Source: DAITQM01 sp039794245 | GTDB taxonomy: Bacteria > Pseudomonadota > Gammaproteobacteria > Xanthomonadales > Wenzhouxiangellaceae | DNA: 64,000 bases | Direction of reading: 5' to 3' | Assembly: GCA_039794245.1 (NCBI GenBank) | Contig: JBDIVS010000010.1 | Coordinates: 1-64,000, forward strand | Shown here: positions 53,087 to 62,198 of the stretch, in pieces | Numbering within the stretch: the first letter of the stretch is position 1 | Layout of the letters: each line of letters opens with the position of its first letter | Position numbers and translations under genes: made by a program | Notes under the pieces: model-generated | Seen by the model: the letters and a program-made list of their open reading frames with translations, nothing else | Database searches by the model: none | Told to the model about the DNA's origin: nothing

Positions 53087-54344
53087 AGCGCACTTCTCTG
53101 AGTTGCCGCAACCACTCGCCCGCCGCGCCGCGCGTATTGCTGTAATTGCTCGCCCTGGTAAACGATTTGTGTGCCGCATCATAGCGCTTCAGCTTCATTT
53201 CCGCCATGCCCTTGAGCAGGTAGCTGTTGGCGGTTTCGCGTTCTGACAGGCCGCCTTTCTCCAGCGCCGCAGCGATCGCCTCCGCCGCTTCGGACCAGCG
53301 CTCGAGATCGACCAGGATGTACGCCCGGCTCATGTGCAGTTTGCCGTCATCGGCGTAGGATCCGGCTTTTTCGTAGGCGGTGAGCGCCTTGTCGAGTTCG
53401 CGTGACTGGTACCAGGTTTCGGCGGTCTGCTTCCAGTGTTTGTAATTGCCCGCGATTTTGCCCTTGGCGAGCGCCTCTTCGAGGATCACCCCCGCCTGGT
53501 AAGGCAGGTCGAGATACTGGTACAGGTTGGCCAGTTGCAGGTACTCGGACTCGGTCTCCAGCAGGCCGCGGCGGTACGCCAGGGCCATGACGGCCAGCGA
53601 TTTGCGATCATCCTTGATCTTGAGATAGACCTGGGAGAGCTGCGTCCAGTACTGCTTCTTGTCCGGCCACTTGTTGATCATGATTTCCAGCGTGCTCGCC
53701 GCCGACGGGAACTGCTCGAGCTCGAAATGCATCGCCAGCTTCAATTGGTACCAGTTCTCCTTGGGGTCCGGGGACAGGGAGATGGCCTTGTCGATGGCCT
53801 CCAGTCCCGGCCGGTAGCGTTTGAGCTGGGCGTTGGCGTTGGCTTTCAGCACATAGGCGTCGGCCGTGATCTGTTCCGGTGGGGTGACGCAGAACCATTC
53901 GTCGAGGGTGCGCAGGCCCTCCTCGTAGCGCTCCAGCGTGATCTGCAACTGCGCCAGGATGTAGATCATCTGGAAATGCGCCAGGTTGGGCAGCGTATTG
54001 AGGTCGACCGCGGCCCGGAAATGGCGCAGCGCCTCGTCGATCTTTTCCTGCGACGAGGCGATGTGGCCGAGCGCCTGGTGGATCAGGGCTTTTTCGTAGT
54101 CGTCGCTGGATTTCTCGAGCAGCTTGTTGAGTTCAGCGGCAGCCTCGGCGTATTGCTCGTTACCGATCTGCTCGTAAATCTTGTTCAGCTTGTTGAAGGT
54201 GGCCTCCGGTAGGGCGCGGGCCGTGACCTTGCGGTCCTTCTCGCAACTGACCTGGGCGGCGGCCGGCAGGCCGGCGACAACGGCGAAAAGCCCGATGAGC
54301 AGGGAAAAGGCGATGGGGGCGAAATCGGAGGTTTTGTGTGACAT
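53079..54344 (-). CDS. TPR-repeat periplasmic protein of the TonB cluster
   Basis: The 421-residue protein has a signal peptide (LLIGLFAVVAGLPAAAQ) and about eight TPR-like helix pairs, for example YEKALIHQALGHIASSQEKI and ALTAYEKAGSYADDGKLHMS. A TPR gene ends TtpC-type TonB clusters in Vibrio and related groups, where it is linked to TonB2 function. It follows the second tonB by 52 bases and ends at a terminator. Confidence 0.85.
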   Translation of the reverse strand: MSHKTSDFAPIAFSLLIGLFAVVAGLPAAAQVSCEKDRKVTARALPEATFNKLNKIYEQIGNEQYAEAAAELNKLLEKSSDDYEKALIHQALGHIASSQEKIDEALRHFRAAVDLNTLPNLAHFQMIYILAQLQITLERYEEGLRTLDEWFCVTPPEQITADAYVLKANANAQLKRYRPGLEAIDKAISLSPDPKENWYQLKLAMHFELEQFPSAASTLEIMINKWPDKKQYWTQLSQVYLKIKDDRKSLAVMALAYRRGLLETESEYLQLANLYQYLDLPYQAGVILEEALAKGKIAGNYKHWKQTAETWYQSRELDKALTAYEKAGSYADDGKLHMSRAYILVDLERWSEAAEAIAAALEKGGLSERETANSYLLKGMAEMKLKRYDAAHKSFTRASNYSNTRGAAGEWLRQLREVRSG

Positions 54345-54396
54345 CGTTCGATCCAGTGGGGTTGAGGCGACGGCCTGACGATCGGATGTTTACCGA

Positions 54397-55020
54397 CTAA
54401 GCATCGGCGTCGGGTTTGAAATCGAAAATCTGTGTGGCGCGCCGCTCGATGGGCTGGCCGTCGACGATCTGCGGCTTGAATCTCCATTTCAGGATGGCGC
54501 GCACCGCTTCCTTGTCGAAGACCCCAGGCGGCGAGGATTCGAAGACCCGCGGCGTGCGAACCGTACCGGCCGGCGTGATGATGAACTCGACCTTGACCCA
54601 GCCTTCGATATTTTTGATCACTGCTTGTTGCGGATATCGCAGCGGCGGCGAGACGATAGGAACCGCATCGTCCTCACTTCTGTACACCGGCGGCGGATAA
54701 TCCCGACCACCGGAGTGAATACCTTCACCAGGCCCCGGAGGCAGCACCGGACCAATTCTACGATCCGGCTCCTGGATTGGATCGGTCACAACCAGGTTCT
54801 CGGGCGGCGGCGGCGGTTTGGGAGGATCGGGCGGTTTACGCGGCGGTTTCGGGGCCACCGGATCGGGCAGGTCGACCGGCCCGAAATGAATGGCCGGCGG
54901 CAGGGCGGCGGCTTGCGCCGCGCCGGGATCGCCGGCGATCAACGACTGCATGAAGTAAAACACCCCACCGGTCACGATCGCGGCCAGCAGCAGTATCACG
55001 AGATAGCGCAAGCGTTTCAT
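54397..55020 (-). CDS. TonB-family energy transducer (second of two)
   Basis: The 207-residue protein has an N-terminal membrane helix (YLVILLLAAIVTGGVFYFMQ), a Pro-rich periplasmic linker (APKPPRKPPDPPKPPPPPEN) and a C-terminal TonB domain (YPQQAVIKNIEGWVKVEFII, ILKWRFKPQIVDGQPIERR). It carries energy from ExbBD to TonB-dependent receptors. It shares architecture and many residues with the gene just upstream (55043-55681), so the pair arose by duplication. Confidence 0.93.
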   Translation of the reverse strand: MKRLRYLVILLLAAIVTGGVFYFMQSLIAGDPGAAQAAALPPAIHFGPVDLPDPVAPKPPRKPPDPPKPPPPPENLVVTDPIQEPDRRIGPVLPPGPGEGIHSGGRDYPPPVYRSEDDAVPIVSPPLRYPQQAVIKNIEGWVKVEFIITPAGTVRTPRVFESSPPGVFDKEAVRAILKWRFKPQIVDGQPIERRATQIFDFKPDADA

Positions 55021-55042
55021 CTCTTCTTCCCGGTCAGCAGAC

Positions 55043-55681
55043 TCAACCTACCTCCTCGAGCTTGAAGTCGATGATCTGGCTGGCGCGCCGTTCGATGGCC
55101 TGGCCATCGACGACGCGCGGCTTGAATTTCCATTTGAGAATGGCGCGGATCGCCTCGCGGTCGAAGATGCGCGGCGGGCTGGCTTCGACGACCCGCGGGC
55201 TGACTACCGTGCCGGCCGGAGTGATCGTGAATTCGATCTTGACCCAGCCTTCGATGCGGCGGATCGCCGCCTCGCGCGGATACATCGGCTGGATGCGGAC
55301 CAGCGGGATGACATCGCCTTCGGCGTTGCGGTCCACCTTGCCGAAACCACCAAAATACAGACTGCCGCTGCCACTGATCGGCAGATCCAGGTTCGGCAGG
55401 TCGAGGTCCGGCAGATTCGGGACATTCGGCGTCGGCTGATTGATCTGCATCTTGGGCGGCGGCGGCGGCTCCTTCGGCGGCGGCGGCGGCGGCGGCTTGG
55501 CCCGTTTTCTGACTTCCGTCTCGTCGGGCAGATCAACCGGCCCGAAACGGATGGCCGGCAGCAACTGCGAGGCGTCGGGACGGGCGCCGGAGCCGGCGAT
55601 CAGGGTCTGCATGAAATAGAACACCGCGCCGGTGACGATCGCGGCCAGGACCAGGGCGATGAGATAACGGAAACGGTTCAT
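55043..55681 (-). CDS. TonB-family energy transducer (first of two)
   Basis: The 212-residue protein starts MNRFRYLIALVLAAIVTGAV and has a Pro-rich linker (KPPPPPPPKEPPPPPKM) and a TonB C-terminal domain (YPREAAIRRIEGWVKIEFTI, ILKWKFKPRVVDGQAIERRA). It follows exbD by three bases and precedes a second tonB by 22. The linker is shorter and more Asn/Leu-rich at its end than in its sister, which may alter receptor preference. Confidence 0.93.
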   Translation of the reverse strand: MNRFRYLIALVLAAIVTGAVFYFMQTLIAGSGARPDASQLLPAIRFGPVDLPDETEVRKRAKPPPPPPPKEPPPPPKMQINQPTPNVPNLPDLDLPNLDLPISGSGSLYFGGFGKVDRNAEGDVIPLVRIQPMYPREAAIRRIEGWVKIEFTITPAGTVVSPRVVEASPPRIFDREAIRAILKWKFKPRVVDGQAIERRASQIIDFKLEEVG

Positions 55682-55684
55682 GTT

Positions 55685-56092
55685 TCAACTCCTGCCGGGT
55701 TCGGCGGCGGATACGGAAACCCGATTGACCCCGGCAAGCTTGACCTGATCCATCACCTGCACCAGCATCTGGGTGCGGGCCCCCTTGTCAGCGATGATGA
55801 CCACGCTGCCCTCCGGGTTCTCGGCGCGCAACTCCTCGACGTTGGCGCGCACTTCACGCAGGTCCAGCTTGCGCTTGTTCATCCAGACCTCACCATTCGA
55901 TCGTATGGCGATCAGGATGTTCCCCTGCGGCAACAGGACGGCCGAGGTGGCGACCGGTTTGTCAACGGTGATTCCGGTCTCTTTGATGAACGAGGTCGTG
56001 ACGATGAAGAAAATTAGCATGATGAACACGATGTCAAGCATCGGGGTGATGTTGATCTCCGGCTCGTCCATGTGGGCGTGTTTGCGGGCCAT
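55685..56092 (-). CDS. exbD: ExbD-type biopolymer transport protein
   Basis: The 135-residue protein has the family opening DEPEINITPMLDIVFIMLIF with the membrane Asp needed for proton flow. A periplasmic domain (MNKRKLDLREVRANVEELRA) follows. It forms the motor with the ExbB protein upstream, eleven bases away. The type matches ExbD2 of TtpC clusters. Confidence 0.93.
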   Translation of the reverse strand: MARKHAHMDEPEINITPMLDIVFIMLIFFIVTTSFIKETGITVDKPVATSAVLLPQGNILIAIRSNGEVWMNKRKLDLREVRANVEELRAENPEGSVVIIADKGARTQMLVQVMDQVKLAGVNRVSVSAAEPGRS

Positions 56093-56103
56093 GGTGTTCT
56101 CCG

Positions 56104-56622
56104 TCAGTGGTGTTGCAGGAGATCTTCGATCTGGGCGCTTTCGGCGTTGGCCCGGTGTTCGAGGTAGGTTCCGAAGTAGACTCCGGTCAGCGCCGCGACC
56201 ATCCCGGCCATTGTCGGAATGGTCGCCTTGAACACGCCGGATGCCATCGCCCGGGCGTTGCCGGTGCCGCTGAACGCCATCACGTCGAAAACGCTGATCA
56301 TACCGGTGACGGTACCGAACAGGCCGAGCAGCGGGCAGACGGCGATCAGTGCCTTGATCAGCGTGATGTTACGGTTCAGATCGATGCGGATTTCCGAGAG
56401 GATCGCCTCGCGGATGCGGCGCGCGTACCACGTGGCGTGCTCCCTGCGCTGCTGCCAGTGCTCGACCACCGCCCGGCGCTCGGCTGGATACACCCGGTAG
56501 AAGAACCAGTAGCGCTCGATGATCAACGCCCACATCGCAAACAGCACGAACATGATCGCCCACAGCACGTCACCGCCCATCTCCATGAACTCGACGATGG
56601 CGCCGAGCATGTTACCGAGCAT
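56104..56622 (-). CDS. exbB: ExbB/TolQ/MotA-type proton channel protein
   Basis: The 172-residue protein has three membrane helices and the conserved segment LIAVCPLLGLFGTVTGMISV, with AGMVAALTGVYFGTYLEHR after it. It is short relative to E. coli ExbB (about 244) but matches ExbB2 proteins of Vibrio-type clusters. It overlaps the TtpC-like gene by 11 bases. Confidence 0.92.
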   Translation of the reverse strand: MLGNMLGAIVEFMEMGGDVLWAIMFVLFAMWALIIERYWFFYRVYPAERRAVVEHWQQRREHATWYARRIREAILSEIRIDLNRNITLIKALIAVCPLLGLFGTVTGMISVFDVMAFSGTGNARAMASGVFKATIPTMAGMVAALTGVYFGTYLEHRANAESAQIEDLLQHH

Positions 56623-57976
56623 GGCCCGCGCCCTCTTCGGCCAGCCGGGCGATGATCCCGGCGGCCTGTTCCTCGAGAACCTGGATGAGCGAGCGGCTCT
56701 TGCTCGCCAGCATGCTGTGGATGATGGTCAGCGGTATCGCAACGAGCAGCCCCTCGACGGTGGTGACCAGCGCCATCGAAATGCCGCCGGCCATCATCTG
56801 GGCGTTGCCGGTGCCGAACAGCGTGATCATCTGGAAGGTCTCGATCATACCGACCACGGTGCCGAGCAGGCCCATCAGCGGTGCCACGACATAGAGCACC
56901 TTGATCAGGCCGAGGCCGGATTCGAGCGGCGCGGTCTCGCGCATGATCGCCTCGTCGATCTTCAATTCCAGGCTCTCGATGTCGATGGCCGGATTTTCGG
57001 TATAGACCGCCATCACCCGGCCGAGCGGGTTGCCCTTATCGGCCTGCTCGCTGTCGAGCTGGTTTTTGATCGTGCCGCCCTTGCGCCACAGGACCAAAGC
57101 CTTGTACAGCGCATACAACAGGCCCAGTGCGCCGAGCACGATGATCGCGTCACCGATCAGCCCGCCCTGCCGGCGGCGCTCGCCGAGGGTCGGCGACTTG
57201 ACGACCTGCGAGAGGATCACGCCGCGGGTGAAATCGACCGGGAAAGCGACCACCGCGCCGGGCGAAGCCTCCAGCAGGTCTTCGGCCATACCGAGGAAAC
57301 GGCCGGCCGGCTGGCGCGACAATTCGCGCAGATTGAAGGTATGTTTTTCCTCGTCCTCGGCCCAGACGAGGAACTTGCCGTCGGATACGGCGTTGAAAAC
57401 GCCGACCCTGGCCACCTCGCGGCCGCTTTCGAGAGTGCCGTCCTGACTGTACACATCGGCCGTGAAGCGCGAGACTTTGGCCGATTCGGCGATTTCGCGG
57501 ACCATCTCGGCCCACAGGCGACGGAGCTCGGGGGCGGTCGGCAGTTCGCTGCGCGAGGAGAGATCGGCGAGAAAAGCGCCGCGCCCGTGGCGCTCGGCGC
57601 TGACCAGCGAAGCGTCGATCACCGTCGCCAAGTCGCCGGACACCTGGCGCACGACGCCGAACAACTCGCCGAGGTTGCCGAGCCGCTCGTCGAGCGTCGT
57701 CTCCAGTTCGACCAACTGCCGCTCGTTGTCGTCGTATTCGGTCTGCAAGCGCTCGCTGCGCCGCTGCTCGGCGGCCAGTTCGGCACGCGCCTGGGCGAGC
57801 AGTTGCTGCTGGTTGTTGCGCTCGCGCAGAAAACGCGCCTCGCGCTCCTGGTTGATCCGCCCCTGGGCGGCGGCGGCACGCTCGACATCGCGCGCCAGTT
57901 CCTCCAGCGACTGCGCCGACACCGCGGCGGCGGCCAGCAAAAACAGGATTGCAATGGGATATTTCAGCTTGTTCAT
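56612..57976 (-). CDS. ttpC: TtpC-like protein with ExbB domain
   Basis: The 454-residue protein has a signal peptide (IAILFLLAAAAVSAQ). A long periplasmic coiled-coil region (about 20-120, ERAAAAQGRINQEREARFLR) and a middle domain (about 130-270) follow, then an ExbB-type channel domain at the C-terminus (VLYVVAPLMGLLGTVVGMIE, MALVTTVEGLLVAIPLTII). This layout matches TtpC, which Vibrio TonB2 needs for iron transport. It starts inside the DUF3450 gene's stop (ATGA). Confidence 0.88.
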   Translation of the reverse strand: MNKLKYPIAILFLLAAAAVSAQSLEELARDVERAAAAQGRINQEREARFLRERNNQQQLLAQARAELAAEQRRSERLQTEYDDNERQLVELETTLDERLGNLGELFGVVRQVSGDLATVIDASLVSAERHGRGAFLADLSSRSELPTAPELRRLWAEMVREIAESAKVSRFTADVYSQDGTLESGREVARVGVFNAVSDGKFLVWAEDEEKHTFNLRELSRQPAGRFLGMAEDLLEASPGAVVAFPVDFTRGVILSQVVKSPTLGERRRQGGLIGDAIIVLGALGLLYALYKALVLWRKGGTIKNQLDSEQADKGNPLGRVMAVYTENPAIDIESLELKIDEAIMRETAPLESGLGLIKVLYVVAPLMGLLGTVVGMIETFQMITLFGTGNAQMMAGGISMALVTTVEGLLVAIPLTIIHSMLASKSRSLIQVLEEQAAGIIARLAEEGAGHAR

Positions 57977-58746
57977 TGTGCGCTCACCGGTGCCGGAACG
58001 GGAAGTTTGACGAGGTCGGGGGCCCGCTGGTTGCTGGCGATCGCCAGGCCTTCGCGGATCGGCAGGCGGTACTCGCCGCCGAGGGTTTCGAATTGCCGGG
58101 ATTGCGGGTTCCACCAGCCACTGGTTTCTCCGTCCAGCGTCTGATAGATCAACAGCACGCGGCCGACGCGGAGAAAATCGACCTGCTGGCCGTCCGGCAG
58201 CGAGCCGGAATAAGCCTCCGCGGTCCGCCCGTATTGCAGCTCGGTCTGATAGGTCTCGAGTATCTTGCGGTACTTTTCCGAAGTGGAGACGTTGGGATCG
58301 TCCATATCGAGCCTGAGACTGTTGACCAGATCCCGGCGCTCATCGAGACGGAACGGCACGTCGCTGCGCACCAGCTTGTCGAGAGCGTCGATCATTTCGA
58401 GCATCAACGGCACCACCTCGCGGTTGGTGTCATCGAGTTCCGCCAACTGGCGGTTGATCGAAGCGATGGTATTGCGCTGCCCGACCACGATTTTCTCGAG
58501 CTGATCGTTGTAAATCTTCAACGCTTCCGTTTCACTGACCACCTTGCGGTATTCGGTGAGGAGCTGATTGGTCTGCTCGGCCAGGTTGTCGATTCGCTGC
58601 TGCGAGGCCTGGGCCTGGGTGTTGATCCGGCTCTCGGCCTGGATCGTGGCCTGCAACACCTGCGCCCCGGCGGTGCCGGCCGCCAGCAGTAAGGTCACGG
58701 CGAGGGCACACCCCCCCAGACCGGCTGTATGCAATTTGATTTTCAT
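57973..58746 (-). CDS. DUF3450 periplasmic coiled-coil protein
   Basis: The 257-residue protein has a signal peptide (LAVTLLLAAGTAGAQ), a coiled-coil first part (QASQQRIDNLAEQTNQLLTE) and the DUF3450 core (LMLEMIDALDKLV, RVGRVLLIYQTLDGETSGWW). DUF3450 genes head TtpC/ExbBD2/TonB2 clusters, but the role is not settled. The ATG at 58746 has AGGAA and GAGGAG upstream. It is the first gene of the cluster, so the promoter should lie at 58747-58990. Confidence 0.88.
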   Translation of the reverse strand: MKIKLHTAGLGGCALAVTLLLAAGTAGAQVLQATIQAESRINTQAQASQQRIDNLAEQTNQLLTEYRKVVSETEALKIYNDQLEKIVVGQRNTIASINRQLAELDDTNREVVPLMLEMIDALDKLVRSDVPFRLDERRDLVNSLRLDMDDPNVSTSEKYRKILETYQTELQYGRTAEAYSGSLPDGQQVDFLRVGRVLLIYQTLDGETSGWWNPQSRQFETLGGEYRLPIREGLAIASNQRAPDLVKLPVPAPVSAQ

Positions 58747-59009
58747 CTCCTCGTTCCTGATCTTGACAATGGTTGAACGGAATAACCAAACGTTGGTCAG
58801 ATTCATAATAACCGATCCGCCCCGCAAGGGCAGCGTCGCTTCAGCGAAATCCGCCGCCCTCTTCCCGGCCGGCGGGCAACGCCGTCCCGGCCAGGCCGGT
58901 TGCTAGCATAACGGCTGCGGGCTGAAAATGAAATGTTTCCGATGATTTTCGTATACTGCACCCCGGCCTGCAACCCGCCCTTTGCCGGCGCTTGCGAAGC
59001 GCGGAGAAT

Positions 59010-59474
59010 ATGGACCGATCCGCGGCAGGTCTGAATGCGCCGCGGCGCTGCGGCCTGCCGCGCCGCCTCGGTTGCCTGGCCTACGACCTGCTGGTGCTGG
59101 CCGCGGTGTTGATGCTGGCCAGCCTGCCGGCGGTGCTCGCCAACCGCGGGGCGCTCCGCCCGGGGCTCATCGGCTATCAATTGTATCTGGCTGCGCTCGC
59201 GGCCGGATATTACATCGGATTTTGGGCGCGCGGGCAAACGCCCGGCATGCGCGCCTGGCATGTCCGTCTGAGCGCACTCGACGGTGCGCCGCTGGCCCCT
59301 GACGGCCGCTGGCGCCGGTTGGCTATCCGCTGGCTGGCAGGCGGCCTGGACCTGGCCTTGCTCGGCGCCGGCTGGTGGTGGTCGCTCGCCCATCCCCAGC
59401 GCCTGACCCTCGCCGACCGGCTGAGCGGCACGCGGCTCGTCGTGGATCACCCTTGGCGCGACAACAGCCGGTAA
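59010..59474 (+). CDS. RDD-family membrane protein
   Basis: The 154-residue protein has the RDD pattern: PRRLGCLAYDLLVLAAVLML (Arg and Asp in helix 1), GQTPGMRAWHVRLSALDG and the final LTLADRLSGTRLVVD. Two or three membrane helices are present. The function is unknown; some RDD proteins act in ion exchange. The ATG at 59010 has GGAG five bases upstream. It ends in a 28-bp convergent overlap with lptG, an arrangement also common in related genomes. Confidence 0.9.
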   Translation: MDRSAAGLNAPRRCGLPRRLGCLAYDLLVLAAVLMLASLPAVLANRGALRPGLIGYQLYLAALAAGYYIGFWARGQTPGMRAWHVRLSALDGAPLAPDGRWRRLAIRWLAGGLDLALLGAGWWWSLAHPQRLTLADRLSGTRLVVDHPWRDNSR

Positions 59475-60517
59475 GCCGCGGCCGCCAGCAACAGCGGCAA
59501 GGCAGCGACGACCGGCGGCGGCCAGCCCGCCGCCAATGCCACGCCCTGCGTCAGACGCTGCACGACGAACCAGCCGATGCCGAGCCCCACCGCGGCGAGC
59601 AGGATCCGGCCGCGGCCGCCCTCGGCCCGGGCGCGGCCGACCAATGGCAGGGCGAGCAGCGCCGCGGCCAGTGTGTGCAGCGGATAGAACCAGCGCTCCC
59701 ACAGCGCCATCCGGTAATGGCGGTCGTCGAGCTGATTGCTGCGCAGGTAGTCAAGCACCGGCCGCAGGTGGCGGATGCCGAGCAGGCTCGGGCGCAGCAC
59801 GGCGATGCCCAGCGTCCCGGGCGCCAGGCGGGTCGGCCACAGCAGGCGGTCGAAGGCTTCGCGGCGCACGCCGTTTTCGTCGAGCGCGGTGATCTCACCG
59901 GCGAACAAGTCCCAGCCGGCGGCGGTGTGTTGGGCGCGCGCCGCCCGCACCCAGGTCGTCAGGTGCTCATGCTCGTCGAGCTTGTATAGCGCAAGCTGGC
60001 GAAAGTCGGTGTCGCCGCCGGCGTCGAGCAGCGGTTGGTCGATATGGATCACGCTGTGCCCGTCGCGCAGCCACAGTCCGCCTGGCCCGGCCAGCGACAC
60101 CAACCCGGTGATGGCGCGCAGCCGGTACGACCGCGCTTTCATCTCGAAATCGGCCGACAGCCCTTCGCCGAACAACAACGCCGGAACCAGGGCCAGAATC
60201 AGGACTGCGGTCAGCGGCCGGATCAGACGCCCCGGGCGGGCGCCGGAGATCTCGGCGGCGATCAATTCCCGGCGCTGCGCCAGGGTATGCAGGCCCAATA
60301 CCGTACCGAGCAATGCGGCAAACGGAAAGACCTGGTAGGCCCGCCGCGGGATCGTCAGGGCCAGGTACCACAGCATCTCGGCAAAGCCGTAGCCGGCAGC
60401 CTGAAACCGCAACTCGCGCAGGCCGTCGATCATCAGATACAAGGCGACGATCGCCAGCCAGACCAACCCGATCGGCGGCGCCAGTGTGCGTCCCGCGTAG
60501 CGCTCAAACAGGGCCAT
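59447..60517 (-). CDS. lptG: LPS export permease LptG
   Basis: LptG with LptF and LptB2 extracts lipopolysaccharide from the inner membrane. The 356-residue protein has an N-terminal helix pair (LVWLAIVALYLMIDGLRELR), the coupling segment LAQRRELIAAEISGARP, a periplasmic jellyroll and C-terminal helices (FYPLHTLAAALLALPLVGRA). It follows lptF by 40 bases. Confidence 0.94.
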   Translation of the reverse strand: MALFERYAGRTLAPPIGLVWLAIVALYLMIDGLRELRFQAAGYGFAEMLWYLALTIPRRAYQVFPFAALLGTVLGLHTLAQRRELIAAEISGARPGRLIRPLTAVLILALVPALLFGEGLSADFEMKARSYRLRAITGLVSLAGPGGLWLRDGHSVIHIDQPLLDAGGDTDFRQLALYKLDEHEHLTTWVRAARAQHTAAGWDLFAGEITALDENGVRREAFDRLLWPTRLAPGTLGIAVLRPSLLGIRHLRPVLDYLRSNQLDDRHYRMALWERWFYPLHTLAAALLALPLVGRARAEGGRGRILLAAVGLGIGWFVVQRLTQGVALAAGWPPPVVAALPLLLAAAAYRLLSRQG

Positions 60518-60557
60518 CAGCAGGCCCGATCACCGGTTGCCAAGCGCCACCGCCACG

Positions 60558-61637
60558 TCAAAAGCGCCGGGCGGCGAGCCACCCGGCGCCGAGCGCGACC
60601 AGCAAAAACGGCACATGCAGCCACGGCAGCCACGCGCCGAGCTGATCGTCGAGCGCGGCACCAGGGCGCGCCGAGGCGAGCAATTGCAGATAGAGCAGAT
60701 AGACCACCAGCGCGCCGGCAAAACGCCGGCCGCGCCCTGTGCCCTGGCCCCAGACCGCCAGCGGCAGGCCGATCAACGTCAGGATGAAAATCGCCTGCGG
60801 CGGCGCCAGCCGCCAATGAAATTCTTGCCGCTCCTCCGCTCCCCGGCGCCACAATGCCGGCAGATCGCTGCGCTCCACGGAATCGCCGGCGGCGGGCAAC
60901 GCCGCCGGCGGCGGCAACAACAGTTCGCCGCTGGCGAACGTCACGTTGCGCACGGCCAGCCCGTCGTCGGGCAGCTCGGTCCGCTGGCCGTCGAACAGCG
61001 CCACCCGGCCGCGGCCGCCGGCGTCCTGGCGGTACACGCCGCCGGTGGCGGTCAGCACCGTTTCCACGCCTGCCTGGCGCGTGTGGATAAACAACTCGCC
61101 AAGCCCGGTGCCGTCGTCGCTGATCGATGCGACGTAGGCCACCGCGTCCATCCCCGGCAGACGGACGAAGCGCCCCGCTTCCAGACCCCAGACTTTCGCC
61201 GAATTGAGTGCCGCACGGCGCAGGTCGTCCCCGCCGCGGACCGCCGCCGGCTGCAGAAAACCGGTGATCAAAAGCTGGATCGCGGCGAGCAACAGGCCGC
61301 CGGCGGCGGCCACGCCGGTCAGCCGCGCATAGGAGAAACCGAGGCCGCGCAACACCAAAAGCTCGCGGTCCTCGGCCAGCGCGAGCAGGCTGTGCAACAG
61401 ACCGCCGAGTGCTGCCATCGGCAGCGTCACCAGCAAACTCTCAGGCAGGCTGAGGGCCGCTTGCCAGGCGATCAGCCCAGGCGGCAGGCGGCCGGCGGCG
61501 GCTTCAGCCGCGGCATCGGCCAGCGCGATGAGCAGCAACACGGCGAGCAGCACCACGGTGATCACTGCGGTTGCAAGCAACCAGCGCCGCAACAGATAAT
61601 GCGCCGCTGTCGTCCCCGGAAGCCAGCGGGTGATCAC
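60558..61637 (-). CDS. lptF: LPS export permease LptF
   Basis: The 359-residue protein is the partner of LptG, with first helices (AVITVVLLAVLLLIALADAA), the coupling segment LALAEDRELLVLRGLGFS and C-terminal helices (AIFILTLIGLPLAVWG). It is divergent from holC with 147 bases between starts. In most gammaproteobacteria pepA sits between lptF and holC; it is missing here. Confidence 0.93.
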   Translation of the reverse strand: MITRWLPGTTAAHYLLRRWLLATAVITVVLLAVLLLIALADAAAEAAAGRLPPGLIAWQAALSLPESLLVTLPMAALGGLLHSLLALAEDRELLVLRGLGFSYARLTGVAAAGGLLLAAIQLLITGFLQPAAVRGGDDLRRAALNSAKVWGLEAGRFVRLPGMDAVAYVASISDDGTGLGELFIHTRQAGVETVLTATGGVYRQDAGGRGRVALFDGQRTELPDDGLAVRNVTFASGELLLPPPAALPAAGDSVERSDLPALWRRGAEERQEFHWRLAPPQAIFILTLIGLPLAVWGQGTGRGRRFAGALVVYLLYLQLLASARPGAALDDQLGAWLPWLHVPFLLVALGAGWLAARRF

Positions 61638-61784
61638 GGCCGATCCCGGGTTGTGGACCGCGCCGCCGGGAAGCGGGCAGAAGGTCGGGCTGAGAGCGTG
61701 GCTGGCCGGTCCATCGCTTCAGTATAAATCGACACACGCCGGAAGAAACTCGGACCCACATGTTTCACTTAACGGAAAAACACG

Positions 61785-62198
61785 ATGCGGGTTGATTTCT
61801 ATCTGCTCGAAAGCGGCGTGCACGAGCCTTTGTCCCTATGTGCCAGACTATGCGCCAAGGCGTTCGACGATGGCCTAAGGCCGCTGGTCCGGGTTGGCGA
61901 CGACAACACCGCCCGCGCCCTCGATACGCTGCTGTGGCATGTCCCAGCCGGGCGTTTTCTGCCACACGGTCTGATCGGCGAAGCCGCCGCGGAACAAGCG
62001 CCGATCCGGATTACGACCGGCGATGAACACGATCTGCTGATCGTCAACCTGAGCGGCCGGACTGTGAACGGCGCGCTGCCGGAGGGGGCGCGGATACTGG
62101 AAATCGTCGCCGCCGATGACGCAGCGCGGCACGCGGCGCGCGAACGCTTCCGCGACTACCGCCGCTTTGGCGCCGAACTCTATACACACAAACTATGA
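61785..62198 (+). CDS. holC: DNA polymerase III chi subunit
   Basis: HolC links the clamp loader to single-strand-binding protein. The 137-residue protein starts MRVDFYLLESGVHEPLSLCA and has the family's LLWHVPAGRFLPHGL and ILEIVAADDAARHAARERFR segments. Its stop overlaps the valS start (ATGA), the classical holC-valS coupling. Confidence 0.94.
   Translation: MRVDFYLLESGVHEPLSLCARLCAKAFDDGLRPLVRVGDDNTARALDTLLWHVPAGRFLPHGLIGEAAAEQAPIRITTGDEHDLLIVNLSGRTVNGALPEGARILEIVAADDAARHAARERFRDYRRFGAELYTHKL

Noticed and set aside
56519..58144. A 541-codon plus-strand open frame over the TtpC/ExbB genes
   Set aside because: It is antisense to well-supported genes and lacks a ribosome-binding site or domain.
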